Of a stretch of DNA of 64,000 nucleotides, positions 1 to 8,451 are shown one piece after another. The first letter of the stretch is position 1; each line of letters starts with the position of its first letter. Source of the stretch: Vibrio sp. FE10 (GTDB taxonomy: Bacteria > Pseudomonadota > Gammaproteobacteria > Enterobacterales > Vibrionaceae); assembly GCF_030297155.1 (NCBI RefSeq), contig NZ_AP028068.1, positions 620,001 to 684,000 of the forward strand, in the 5' to 3' direction. The position numbers were made by a program, and so were the translations under genes. The notes beneath the pieces are model-generated. The model searched no databases and was not told where the DNA came from. It worked only from the letters and a program-made list of their open reading frames with translations.

Positions 1-146
1 AAATTATCCAGAGCTTGAGGAACGTCAGGGGCGTCAATTGCTCCTGGGATCGTGCCACTATGTCCAAGCATCTTAATAAACTGAAGACCGACCTCACCAA
101 ACATCGTGACGCTAGCATGAGCCTTGCAACTAAAAGTAATTAACAT
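1..146 (-). CDS. DUF1840 domain protein (3' part cut by window)
   Basis: The first 48 codons of a reverse-strand gene begin at the ATG at 144-146 and run off the left edge. The start reads MLITFSCKAHASVTMFGEVG and continues with KMLGHSG, which matches my memory of the small DUF1840 family (about 100 residues, function unknown). A GAGG-type ribosome-binding site lies just upstream of the start on the minus strand. It diverges from the diguanylate cyclase gene at 447. Family recognition is by eye; no function is assigned. Confidence 0.75.
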   Translation of the reverse strand, partial: MLITFSCKAHASVTMFGEVGLQFIKMLGHSGTIPGAIDAPDVPQALDN

Positions 147-162
147 AATGAGCCTCTATCGA

Positions 163-198
163 ATTTAGGTATCTACAAACATTTAGCTATCTACAAAC
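163..198. repeat. Tandem 18-bp repeat, two copies
   Basis: Two adjacent 18-bp units (163-180 and 181-198) differ at one base, ATTTAG[G/C]TATCTACAAAC. They lie just upstream of the DUF1840 start, in the divergent promoter region shared with the GGDEF gene (147-446). This could be a paired binding site or simple slippage. Confidence 0.8.
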
Positions 199-298
199 TA
201 TGTTGAGTAAATCATTGGAAAGCAAGTACATAATAATCAAATCGCCTCTACCCACCTGATCTTTGAATACCATGCTCTAGAGACACCCTGCACCGTCG

Positions 299-312
299 GT
301 GATGTACATCAC
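299..312. promoter_or_regulatory. Perfect 14-bp palindrome, candidate operator
   Basis: GTGATGTACATCAC is an exact dyad about 135 bp upstream of the GGDEF gene, followed by A/T-rich sequence. Its position and symmetry suggest an operator for a dimeric regulator of one or both divergent genes. I do not recognise the factor. Apart from this dyad and the 18-bp repeat I see nothing else in 147-446. Confidence 0.45.
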
Positions 313-446
313 TATTTATAATGATTTGATTATTCTTTCATATGAAACATTGATTACAGTCACACTAAATAGTTATCTAAGTCTCTGCGTAGCTTATTAT
401 TTAATCTACTATTAATACCATTATCAAAATCTTTGGCACAAATCAC

Positions 447-1670
447 ATGAAAAGGCTCGTCGGCAGACACCTAGAAGAAATGGCGGACATACGATCCACC
501 CGCAAGCAAAAAATTGTTCACTCCTTTTCACTGACTGCCGCGGCGCTATTCATTTTTTACACTTGGGCTTATTTCCAAGGCCAACATTACACGCTGTCGG
601 TTTTCGAACTGTGTTTTGCACTTATCGCTATCTCTAATGCATTTTATGTAAGGAAAGTCGTTAACCCTGAGTATTCAGAATTAATCCTGAGTGGTGTGCT
701 GTTGGTTCAAGGGGTCATCCTATTTTTGTACAGTCACGCCATTCCCGACCGAATCCTTTGGCTCTACCCTATTCTGGCAGCGGTGATTTTTATCAACGAC
801 TTCAGAATTGGAATCATCTTTAGCACCTCATTTTGTTTGTTTATCAGCACCCTGATTACGGCAATGCCCAATAACTTTTCTTTGCCATTTAACAGTACAC
901 ACCGATTTATTCTTAGTCTGTTTACCATGAGTTTGGTGTGTCACACATCGGCCTATTACTACACAAAAGCCGTTAGCTATATCCAACGCCTCTATAAAGA
1001 AGGCATTGAAGATCTGGCCTATCGAGACCAACTCACCGGCTTGGCCAATCGTTGGAGCTTTGAGCGCTGGGCGGTCGAGAAGTTAGCAACAGTGGATAGC
1101 AAACGATCCCTCACCGCCTTGGTGTTTCTGGATATCGATGATTTTAAAAGTATCAACGACAGCTATGGGCACGATGTGGGCGACAGCGTCTTGCAACATT
1201 TTGCCAATCGCTTGAGCAACAATATTCGAACACGAGATCGAAAGAATCACGAATACGATTATTCCATCGCACGCTTTGCTGGGGATGAGTTCGTTCTGAT
1301 GCTCTATGACATTCCAACTCGAAAAGACCTCGACGGTATTCTCGATAGAATATGTGGTTTGTTTGAGAGCGGCTGCCAGACTAACGAAAGAATCAAAGAA
1401 CTGACACTCAGTGTTGGGGTTTCTTTGTATCCGCAAGATGCGACGGAATTACATGAGTTAACAAGATGCGCCGATAAAGCGATGTATGTGGCGAAACACT
1501 CAGGGAAAAACCGATACGCTTATTATCACGACAACCCAGTATCAACCTTGATAGAAGAATTACCAACGAACCTCACCTGCTCAGAGTCTGATGCATCTGA
1601 ACTTGAAGGCTGTCTTGAAGCGAAGGTGGAAGGAAACAATGTTACGCTGCTAAAAACGCGTCAACGCTAG
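447..1670 (+). CDS. Membrane-anchored diguanylate cyclase (GGDEF domain)
   Basis: A 407-residue protein predicted to make cyclic di-GMP from two GTP at the inner membrane. Residues about 25-180 hold several hydrophobic segments forming an N-terminal membrane sensor module. The GGDEF domain starts near DLAYRDQLTGLANR (about 190) and has FLDIDDFKSINDSYGHDVGD. The signature is AGDEF at 278-282, a variant commonly compatible with activity. No RxxD inhibitory site is present at the expected spacing before it, so product feedback is probably absent. The C-terminal tail of about 45 residues is not part of the domain. The start at 447 has a weak ribosome-binding site; Met12 at 480 is an alternative. 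Confidence 0.9.
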   Translation: MKRLVGRHLEEMADIRSTRKQKIVHSFSLTAAALFIFYTWAYFQGQHYTLSVFELCFALIAISNAFYVRKVVNPEYSELILSGVLLVQGVILFLYSHAIPDRILWLYPILAAVIFINDFRIGIIFSTSFCLFISTLITAMPNNFSLPFNSTHRFILSLFTMSLVCHTSAYYYTKAVSYIQRLYKEGIEDLAYRDQLTGLANRWSFERWAVEKLATVDSKRSLTALVFLDIDDFKSINDSYGHDVGDSVLQHFANRLSNNIRTRDRKNHEYDYSIARFAGDEFVLMLYDIPTRKDLDGILDRICGLFESGCQTNERIKELTLSVGVSLYPQDATELHELTRCADKAMYVAKHSGKNRYAYYHDNPVSTLIEELPTNLTCSESDASELEGCLEAKVEGNNVTLLKTRQR

Positions 1671-1678
1671 CTAGCCAT

Positions 1679-1716
1679 TAATATCGCTTACACCTAATAT
1701 CGCTTACAATTAAGCG
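1679..1716. repeat. 14-bp direct repeat plus small hairpin
   Basis: TAATATCGCTTACA occurs at 1679-1692 and again at 1695-1708. The second copy runs into a 6-bp hairpin, CGCTTA-caat-TAAGCG (1701-1716). It sits between the convergent GGDEF gene and the small minus-strand gene at 1719. There is no clear T-run, so terminator function is uncertain. Confidence 0.6.
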
Positions 1717-1718
1717 TA

Positions 1719-2000
1719 CTAACCAGCCATATACATAAGCCAAAGGCTCACTAACCCGATCACAATGATCCATACGACTTGTCGTGTTCGGTTTGGGTTA
1801 TTGCCTCTAGGTCTCACTACCGTTTTAAAAGCGGCTTGCTTAGCCGACTGGAGAAACGGGGCTTCAATCTCACGTTTTTTCACGCGACGTTTAACAGCGC
1901 TATTCGCAACCTCGGTAAAACGTTGGCTTTGCTCCGTTGTAAAGTCGTTATCAAAGCCCATCCGACCGTGCCTTTCGCCATGTTTTTGCTGAACTGCCAT
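1719..2000 (-). CDS. Small tail-anchored membrane protein, unknown function
   Basis: A 93-residue protein with a very good ribosome-binding site (AAGGAGG, six bases before the ATG), which favours this strand over overlapping open frames on the other. The first 70 residues are polar and strongly basic in the middle (VKRRVKKREIEAP, VVRPRGNNPNRTR). A single hydrophobic C-terminal segment follows (residues about 74-92). That layout implies a tail-anchored inner-membrane protein with its bulk in the cytoplasm. I do not recognise the family. It is monocistronic and convergent with the GGDEF gene. Confidence 0.75.
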   Translation of the reverse strand: MAVQQKHGERHGRMGFDNDFTTEQSQRFTEVANSAVKRRVKKREIEAPFLQSAKQAAFKTVVRPRGNNPNRTRQVVWIIVIGLVSLWLMYMAG

Positions 2001-2158
2001 AGCGGCCTCCTTGGCGGTCTATTCTATATTCAAGTATAGACATAATTTCATTTTCTTACCTGTTCAAGATTTTCGAATAAGTCACTCAACACTATGCCAT
2101 CTTCTTTTGAAATCAAATTACATAAACTACAGCTATTCAAGTTTATGAGGGTTTCAAA

Positions 2159-3025
2159 ATGACGAATGTAAGAGCAGTAGATCATGTGATTGCAGCACAT
2201 GCCACCTCCGATGGTGATGGCGTCAAAATCCAGAGACTCGCTGGTTTCAATAACACGCGTTTCTCTCCATTTTTGATGGTCGACGAACTTAAATCGGATG
2301 AAAGCAAAGACTACGTTGGTGGCTTTCCTCCTCACCCTCACCGTGGGATAGAAACGCTCACTTACATGCTTAAAGGTCACTTCCAACACAAGGACCACAT
2401 GGGTAATGTCGGTGAACTTCGTAGCGGTGGCGCACAGTGGATGGCCGCGGGTCGTGGTGTGATTCACAGTGAAATGCCGATGATGGAAGAAGGCGCATTG
2501 CACGGTTTTCAGATTTGGATAAACCAGCCTGCAACACACAAAATGCAGCCAGAGCAATACCATGACTTCCAAAGTGAAAGCATTGCAGAACATCAAAACG
2601 AACAAATCGGTTTACTGAGAGTGATTTCCGGTGGGCTTGAACTGCATAGCCAAGCTGACGCAGACGCTATACAAGCACAAGGTCCATTACAAACGACAGG
2701 TGTGCCATTAAGTGTTGCGGATTGGCGAGCAAGTTCAGGGCAAAAAGTGACGTTAGGGACTGATGTTAACCATAATGCTATGGCTTATGTTTACCGAGGC
2801 ACGATTCAGATCGGCGACAAAGTCATCAACCAAGGTCAACTGGCCCTACTAACAAAAGCTGAATTATTGTCTTTGGAAAGCCTAGAAGATTCAGGTGTGC
2901 TGATTTTTTCTGGTCAACCGATTAATGAACCGGTTGTGCACTATGGTCCGTTTGTCATGAACTCGATGGAAGAGATTGAACAGACTATACAGGATTACAA
3001 CAACGGTGTTTTTGAGACTTACTGA
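2159..3025 (+). CDS. Pirin family protein
   Basis: A 288-residue bicupin of normal pirin length. The N-terminal cupin carries the family signature FPPHPHRGIETLTYML (about residues 58-73) and GGAQWMAAGRGVIHSE, giving the three His and one Glu that bind the metal in pirins. The C-terminal pirin domain contains DVNHNAMAYVYRG. Pirins include iron-binding regulatory proteins and enzymes with quercetin 2,3-dioxygenase activity (YhhW type). The substrate here cannot be read from sequence. The start has GAGG about nine bases upstream. It appears monocistronic, with a rho-independent terminator at 3197. Confidence 0.93.
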   Translation: MTNVRAVDHVIAAHATSDGDGVKIQRLAGFNNTRFSPFLMVDELKSDESKDYVGGFPPHPHRGIETLTYMLKGHFQHKDHMGNVGELRSGGAQWMAAGRGVIHSEMPMMEEGALHGFQIWINQPATHKMQPEQYHDFQSESIAEHQNEQIGLLRVISGGLELHSQADADAIQAQGPLQTTGVPLSVADWRASSGQKVTLGTDVNHNAMAYVYRGTIQIGDKVINQGQLALLTKAELLSLESLEDSGVLIFSGQPINEPVVHYGPFVMNSMEEIEQTIQDYNNGVFETY

Positions 3026-3041
3026 TTTACGATGTCTCGAT

Positions 3042-3090
3042 TTTGAGCTTTGAGCTTTGAGCTTTGAGCTTTGAGCTTTGAGCTTTGAGC
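3042..3090. repeat. Seven perfect copies of TTTGAGC
   Basis: A heptanucleotide tandem repeat of exactly 49 bp begins 17 bases after the pirin stop codon. All seven copies are identical. It lies in the 3' untranslated region before the terminator at 3197. Such arrays change length by slippage and may vary between strains. Confidence 0.95.
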
Positions 3091-3196
3091 AAGATATTGA
3101 AGAGATTTTGCAACGAACAACGAATTTTGGTCGTCCATTTGATGACTGTAAAACAAGTGACACTATCCACTGCCGGGTTACCTATCACTTATTTAA

Positions 3197-3222
3197 CCAC
3201 GCTCCTAGAGCGTGGTTTTTTC
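3197..3222 (+). terminator. Rho-independent terminator after pirin gene
   Basis: An 8-bp perfect stem CCACGCTC/GAGCGTGG with a 3-base loop is followed by TTTTTTC. It faces the plus strand and is the first strong terminator downstream of pirin. Confidence 0.85.
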
Positions 3223-3250
3223 TTATTAATCGAAACTAAAATCCAGTTTC

Positions 3251-3532
3251 TTATAAGTACTCACACAAGTAAGCCGTTGCTTCTTTTACTTGTAGGTCGA
3301 AAGAAGAATCGCCCGCAACGTCAAAAGACTCACCAGATTGGTATGTTGTCCAATCATCATCGCCAACACGCTTTACAATCAGAGCGCCTTTTACAACGGT
3401 CATCTTTTCCGGAGCTGCGGTACCGAATGTGTATTCGCCAGCAGCCATCACACCAACACTCACATCTGCACCAGACTGGTTAAACGCTAACGACTTAACG
3501 CCACCATCAAAGTATGTATTCTCTTTAATCAT
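3251..3532 (-). CDS. ppnP: Pyrimidine/purine nucleoside phosphorylase PpnP
   Basis: A 93-residue single-domain cupin of the DUF1255/YaiE family, full length. Recognisable stretches are VKSLAF at about 13-18, GVMAAGEYTFGTAAPEKMTVVKGAL at about 27-51 and the end QVKEATAYLCEYL. E. coli PpnP splits diverse ribonucleosides with phosphate into base and ribose 1-phosphate, a salvage role in the cytoplasm. The start is preceded by an AAGGAAG-type site. The gene is alone, convergent with the pirin transcript. Confidence 0.95.
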   Translation of the reverse strand: MIKENTYFDGGVKSLAFNQSGADVSVGVMAAGEYTFGTAAPEKMTVVKGALIVKRVGDDDWTTYQSGESFDVAGDSSFDLQVKEATAYLCEYL

Positions 3533-3841
3533 TGTACTTCCTTGTTATCTTCAAATTGCAATTATTGGGCTTCAATGAATCAGCCTATGCGTAAATTCAC
3601 GTGATAATTGTTTTAACCAATTCACGACATTCCTACAAGAAATAAATACGCATAGCTTAAGTCTTTTCTACAATAGAGATGCATTGACTGAACGAATGCC
3701 ATCAGAAAAACTTAAAATTAGCCAAAGCAACCCATTTATCTAGAACATTCGATCCTGCTTCTAACTCTCGCAACTACCTTTGCAAACTAAGGTTTTAATT
3801 TATAGTATTTAAGGCAGTATGAGTGAGGAAATGACGAGAAC
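3533..3841. other. Intergenic region, divergent promoters
   Basis: 309 bp between the divergent ppnP and DUF2850 genes. It is A/T-rich and must hold both promoters. I see no strong dyad, repeat or small ORF. Confidence 0.5.
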
Positions 3842-4306
3842 ATGGCGAAAAAGAGCACTAAAATAGCAGATCTATTTGCCAACTCGTTACGTTACCTTTT
3901 TCTATTGGTTGCCGCTATCATTGCTCTCACTGCAGGGTATTTAGCCTATCAAACTCACCAACAATCCGTCAGCCCAAGTAATGTCCACGGCACATGGATA
4001 GAGATTGGCGCTCCACCTTACAAAACTGACATCCTGACTCTTTCCGACAATGGCGTGATGATGAACCATCGCTTCATCAGTACTTCGTTTGATTTTGATG
4101 GCAAAGTTGTCACGATCAATACAGGATCTGGGGCAACGGTTTATACGATAAGCGGCACCTACGACTCCCCTCGTTTAAAACGACTCGTTCCAAGCGTCCC
4201 TTCACAACAGTTCATTAAAGAGGGCTATGAAGACACCGCCGCGGGTGATACCCACAGTGTTATGCAGCAACGACGCGCTTCATTAGCGGAACAATTCAAA
4301 CGATAA
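3842..4306 (+). CDS. DUF2850 domain membrane protein
   Basis: A 154-residue protein with one N-terminal transmembrane segment (about residues 17-36, RYLFLLVAAIIALTAGYLAY) followed by a periplasmic domain. That domain contains HGTWIEIGAPPYKTDILTLSDNGVMMNHRFISTSF, which I recognise as the Vibrio-restricted DUF2850 family. The domain layout recalls small beta-rich lipocalin-like modules, but no function is known to me. A GAGGAAATGACGAGAAC stretch provides the ribosome-binding site. The gene stands alone. Confidence 0.85.
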   Translation: MAKKSTKIADLFANSLRYLFLLVAAIIALTAGYLAYQTHQQSVSPSNVHGTWIEIGAPPYKTDILTLSDNGVMMNHRFISTSFDFDGKVVTINTGSGATVYTISGTYDSPRLKRLVPSVPSQQFIKEGYEDTAAGDTHSVMQQRRASLAEQFKR

Positions 4307-4692
4307 ACCCCTTCATTTTTAGAACAAGCACTGTCTTTCACGTAAAACCTATTCCAGTTCGATACATCCAACTCTGTGACTCTCCTTCAAATGACGATAT
4401 TTTCTTATCGTTTGTCGCATCTTTTCATAACTTCATGTCGCGTAATTTCACTTATGAGATTTTCATTCTGAAGACGGTTTTATTTTATAAAACATGGACT
4501 CAGCCTCTCATTCATTAAGCAACAGAATTGTAACAAGATACAATTTTTTAGCTGTCCATCGAAAACGGATTTATTTTCAGTTATGAAATTAAAACTCTCT
4601 CGAATACTGACAGGGAAGCTCCTTCAAAACTGATTGGAGCCGTTTATGGGGCCATTTGGTTCTCGTAACCTTCAAGGAATGAGAGAAATAGT
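4307..4692. other. Intergenic region upstream of the chitinase
   Basis: 386 bp. An A/T-rich hairpin AATTGTA-acaaga-TACAATT (4526-4545) followed by four T may be a weak terminator for the DUF2850 gene. The remainder should hold the chitinase promoter and leader. I could not identify a convincing regulator site. Confidence 0.4.
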
Positions 4693-7227
4693 ATGATTCG
4701 TATTAATACCTGTGCGGCAAGCATTGCTCTAGCGCTATCAGGTACAGCATTAGCTGCACCAACAGCACCTAGCATCGACATGTACGGTTCCAACAACCTG
4801 CAGTTTTCTAAAATTGAACTCGCGATGGAAACCACCTCTGGCTACAACCAGATGGTTAAATATCACGACAAAGCAAAGGTCGACGTTAAATTCAACCAAT
4901 GGAGCGGAACGTCAGGAAACACTTACAACATCTACTTTGATGGCGTTAAAGTGGCCACAGGCCCAATCACTGGCAGCCAAACCACGGCTTCATTCGAATA
5001 CGGTCAAGGCGGCTTGTTCGAAATGAAAATCGAAGCGTGTGATGAAACAGGCTGTAGCATAAGTGCACCCGCTCAGATCACCATCGCCGATACCGATGGC
5101 TCACACTTAGCACCACTTGCGATGAACGTGGATCCAAACAACAAGTCATACAACACAGACCCAAACACGGTAGTAGGTACTTACTTTGTTGAGTGGGGTA
5201 TTTACGGTCGTGATTACACAGTTGATAACCTACCCGCTGACAACTTGACCCATATCCTTTATGGCTTCATCCCAATTTGTGGTCCTAATGAATCAGTAAA
5301 ATCAGTAGGCGGCAACAGCTACAACGCACTCATGACAGCTTGTCAGGGTGTTAACGATTACGAAGTAGTGATTCATGACCCTTGGGCAGCTTTCCAGAAG
5401 AGTTTCCCTCAAGCTGGTCACGAATACAGCTCACCTATCAAGGGTAATTATGCAATGATGATGGCGCTAAAACAGCGCAATCCAGACCTAAAAATCATCC
5501 CATCGATTGGTGGTTGGACACTGTCTGACCCGTTCTTCGATTTCACTACAAAAGCGAACCGCGACACGTTCGTTGCATCGGTTAAGAAATTCCTCAACAC
5601 ATGGAAATTCTACGACGGTGTGGATATCGATTGGGAATTCCCTGGTGGAGGCGGTGCTGCTCCCGATCTTGGTGACCCTGTGAACGATGGCCCTGCTTAC
5701 ATTGCATTGATGGCAGAACTACGCGTGATGCTAGATGAGCTAGAAGCTGAGAACGGCCGTACTTACGAGCTAACATCAGCGATCGGTGTTGGTCACGATA
5801 AGATTGAAGACGTGAACTACGGCGATGCTATCCAATACATGGATTACATCTTCGCAATGACTTACGACTTCTACGGCGGTTGGAACAACGTGTTAGGTCA
5901 CCAAACAGCACTAAACTGCGGTAACTTCATGCGCCCTGGTCAATGTGATGGCACAGGCCTTGATGAAAATGGCGAACAGTACACTGGCCCTGCTTACACC
6001 ACAGACAACGGCATCCAATTGCTGCTTGAGCAAGGTGTTCCAGCGAACAAACTTGTTGTTGGTACAGCGATGTATGGTCGTGGTTGGGAAGGCGTATTAC
6101 CATCATCACTTTCAGATCCAAGCGATCCAATGACAGGCGTGGGTAATGGCAAACTGACCGGTAGCTCTGCACAAGGTGTATGGGAAGATGGCGTTATCGA
6201 TTACAAAGGCATTAAGGCGAACATGCTTGGTGCAAACAACCAAGGTATCAACGGCTTTGAATATGGCTACGACGAAATGGCAGAAGCGCCTTACGTTTGG
6301 AACCGCACTTCAGGCAAGTTGATTACATTTGATGATGACCGCTCAGTAAAAGCAAAAGGCGCATACGTTCGTAGCCTTGGCCTTGCGGGTCTATTCTCTT
6401 GGGAAATTGATGCAGATAACGGCGATATCCTGAATGCAATGCATGAAGGTCTAGCAGGTGGTACGACCGATCCTGTAAACCGTAAACCAACGGCAGCTGC
6501 GGGTGCCGACCAATCGGTTGAAGGCCCAGCTTCTGTTTCTCTAGACGGCAGCGCTTCAAAAGACAGCGACGGCACCATTGCTAGCTACGCTTGGTCACAA
6601 GTAAGCGGAACAGCAGTAACGCTGGCCAACGCGAATGCGGCTGTTGCGAGTTTCGATGTTGTTGAAGTGGCACAGCAAGAGACACTGACCTTTAGCCTAA
6701 CCGTGACTGACAACGAAGGCGCTACATCCGCTGACACCGTTGTGGTAACGGTAAACCCTAAAGACACAGGTCCAGTTAATACCGCTCCAGTAGCAGTAGT
6801 TACCGCGCCTTCTGAAGTGAATGCGGGTGATGTAGTAGTGGTTGACGCTTCGGCTTCTAGTGATGCAGACCAAGACACACTCACCTTCACATGGGATGTA
6901 CCAGCAGGTATTAACGCAACAGTACAAGGCGCTTCAGTAAGCTTTGTCGCGGCGGAATACACGCAAGACACGGTACTGAACTTCTCAGTAACAGTGAGTG
7001 ATGGTACAGATACATCAGTCGCTGCTGCATCAGTGAAAGTTCTTAAGAAAACCACAGGCGGCGGTACATGTACTAACGCTTGGGATTCAAGTACGGTCTA
7101 CACTGGCGGCGACCAAGTGACTCAAGGCGGTAAGGTTTGGGAAGCGAAATGGTGGACAACAGGTGAAGATCCAACAACGACAGGCCAATGGGGTGTGTGG
7201 AAAGAGATCGGTCCTGCAAGCTGCTAA
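4693..7227 (+). CDS. chiA: Secreted GH18 chitinase with PKD-type and CBM5/12 domains
   Basis: An 844-residue secreted endochitinase that hydrolyses chitin through a substrate-assisted mechanism. A signal peptide (1-21, ending SGTALA-AP) is followed by a ChitinaseA N-terminal Ig-like domain (about 22-135). The GH18 barrel (about 160-590) has SIGGWTLS and the catalytic DGVDIDWEFP, with Asp311, Asp313 and Glu315. Two PKD/Ig-like repeats start near 596 and 696. The C-terminal chitin-binding CBM5/12 (about 793-844) has AWDSSTVY and WEAKWWTTGEDP. The architecture matches Vibrio ChiA of about 850 residues. It is monocistronic with a strong terminator at 7284. nagB at 25153 handles a downstream product of chitin use. 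Confidence 0.96.
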   Translation: MIRINTCAASIALALSGTALAAPTAPSIDMYGSNNLQFSKIELAMETTSGYNQMVKYHDKAKVDVKFNQWSGTSGNTYNIYFDGVKVATGPITGSQTTASFEYGQGGLFEMKIEACDETGCSISAPAQITIADTDGSHLAPLAMNVDPNNKSYNTDPNTVVGTYFVEWGIYGRDYTVDNLPADNLTHILYGFIPICGPNESVKSVGGNSYNALMTACQGVNDYEVVIHDPWAAFQKSFPQAGHEYSSPIKGNYAMMMALKQRNPDLKIIPSIGGWTLSDPFFDFTTKANRDTFVASVKKFLNTWKFYDGVDIDWEFPGGGGAAPDLGDPVNDGPAYIALMAELRVMLDELEAENGRTYELTSAIGVGHDKIEDVNYGDAIQYMDYIFAMTYDFYGGWNNVLGHQTALNCGNFMRPGQCDGTGLDENGEQYTGPAYTTDNGIQLLLEQGVPANKLVVGTAMYGRGWEGVLPSSLSDPSDPMTGVGNGKLTGSSAQGVWEDGVIDYKGIKANMLGANNQGINGFEYGYDEMAEAPYVWNRTSGKLITFDDDRSVKAKGAYVRSLGLAGLFSWEIDADNGDILNAMHEGLAGGTTDPVNRKPTAAAGADQSVEGPASVSLDGSASKDSDGTIASYAWSQVSGTAVTLANANAAVASFDVVEVAQQETLTFSLTVTDNEGATSADTVVVTVNPKDTGPVNTAPVAVVTAPSEVNAGDVVVVDASASSDADQDTLTFTWDVPAGINATVQGASVSFVAAEYTQDTVLNFSVTVSDGTDTSVAAASVKVLKKTTGGGTCTNAWDSSTVYTGGDQVTQGGKVWEAKWWTTGEDPTTTGQWGVWKEIGPASC

Positions 7228-7283
7228 CAAAAATAGTGCTTAGTTAAATACTGACTAAGCATCAACTAATTCCCTAAAACAAA

Positions 7284-7315
7284 GGCCAACCAGAGAATGT
7301 CTGGTTGGCCTTTTT
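7284..7315 (+). terminator. Strong rho-independent terminator after chitinase
   Basis: An 11-bp perfect stem GGCCAACCAGA/TCTGGTTGGCC with a 5-base loop (7284-7310) is followed by TTTTT. Adenines precede the stem, so it may also work for the opposing hydrolase gene. Confidence 0.9.
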
Positions 7316-7389
7316 ATTTACGCTTTCTGGTCTGTTAACTTACGACCTTTTTACTGGCGATCTTTTTAAGTCCGCTCGTTGGGTTGGGT

Positions 7390-8238
7390 TTAGCCAATTA
7401 AGTTATCAAAGCTCTCGAATACTTGTGGGCACTTCATCACTCGCCCGTGGCCTTGGCCTTGAGTCGCAATCAAGGTAACTCGACCCATTTCATTAGCTGC
7501 ACGCTGAGACACATCAAACTTAGTAAACTTGTCTTGCTCATCATGAACAATGATCGTTTGAGCCTCACGAAGCGCTAGCTTTCCATAAGGATCGACAGAC
7601 TGAATTGGGTAGTTGAACTGCTCTTCCACTTCACCAACCACAGCCTCAAACAACTTCATGGAGTAACCAGAACGAGCAACGCTACCGAACAAGTTTTCTA
7701 AATAATCCAACACAGGTGCAATCAGCAACAAAGGTTTGTTTTCTAATTTAACGTGCTTACATTCCAACGCAGAAGCGGTACCCATGCTGTGACCCACCAA
7801 GCCTGCCACTTCACCAACTGAATCTAGAATCGCTTCCAAGCCGTTCACAAATGCAGGGATATGACCATGCACGCCATCACTGCCACCATGAGCTGGGTGA
7901 TCATAAGCCATTGCAGTAAAGCCTTTAGCGGCAATATGTTCCATTAAAGGAAAGAACTGACTCGCGGTGCCTGACCAACCGTGGGTAAGCACCCAAACTG
8001 GACCTGTACCCAAAGAATACGTTTTTATAACGCCATCACGACCTTCGATTTCACTCTTGATCAGCCCTTGTGGGTCGGCGTTTTTTTGCTCGGTGCGCAT
8101 AGGAGTGAGCAGCAGTTTACGTGCCGTTTTCTTTGCATGGCTCGGTGCTAGGATGTAATGCAAATTCGTCGTCGCGCCAATTAGGCTGCGCTTGAAGCTA
8201 AACTTGTTCGATGTATTAAAATAGATTTTGTCACTCAT
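7390..8238 (-). CDS. Alpha/beta hydrolase (lipase/esterase-like)
   Basis: A cytoplasmic alpha/beta hydrolase of 282 residues from the chosen start. The start at 8238 (MSDKIYF) is preferred because AAGGAA lies seven bases upstream; a longer frame from 8259 would place that site inside the gene. It has oxyanion-loop HGWSG at 86-90, the nucleophile elbow GHSMG with Ser151, probable acid Asp236 and catalytic His264. The substrate cannot be inferred. It follows the TetR gene on the same strand across a 213-bp gap, so it probably has its own promoter. A link to that regulator is possible but not shown. Confidence 0.88.
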   Translation of the reverse strand: MSDKIYFNTSNKFSFKRSLIGATTNLHYILAPSHAKKTARKLLLTPMRTEQKNADPQGLIKSEIEGRDGVIKTYSLGTGPVWVLTHGWSGTASQFFPLMEHIAAKGFTAMAYDHPAHGGSDGVHGHIPAFVNGLEAILDSVGEVAGLVGHSMGTASALECKHVKLENKPLLLIAPVLDYLENLFGSVARSGYSMKLFEAVVGEVEEQFNYPIQSVDPYGKLALREAQTIIVHDEQDKFTKFDVSQRAANEMGRVTLIATQGQGHGRVMKCPQVFESFDNLIG

Positions 8239-8451
8239 GACCGTTCCTTGTATCGCCATCTTTATTGGCGGATCGAGCTCGGCCCTAAAAATCGAACGAC
8301 CGTGCTATTTGTTGATATAAAAAATGGCGCTACTGCTTATAAAAGTTTATCGCAACCTACCGCCACTTCTCTAAAATTTGTATCAGCCTGCCTAAAGCAA
8401 AGTTCACATACTTTACAAATACAATGCCTTGCGAACTAATTGGTTTACGAG

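Noticed and set aside
1765..1795. TGATCC element as another ChrR-type promoter
   Set aside because: It lies inside a minus-strand coding region and no CGTA follows at 16-17 bp.
1765..2039. Plus-strand open frames overlapping the 1719-2000 gene
   Set aside because: They are antisense to a gene with a near-perfect ribosome-binding site and lack one themselves; the products have no protein-like pattern.
2048..2605. 185-codon minus-strand frame over the pirin gene
   Set aside because: It is antisense to a clearly recognised pirin and its product is rich in Cys, His and Phe without any domain.
3085..3483. 132-codon plus-strand frame over ppnP
   Set aside because: It runs through a terminator and opposes ppnP, whose family match is certain.
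6585..7055. 156-codon minus-strand frame inside the chitinase
   Set aside because: It is an antisense shadow of the Thr/Val-rich PKD repeats; low-complexity Ser/Thr/Val product.
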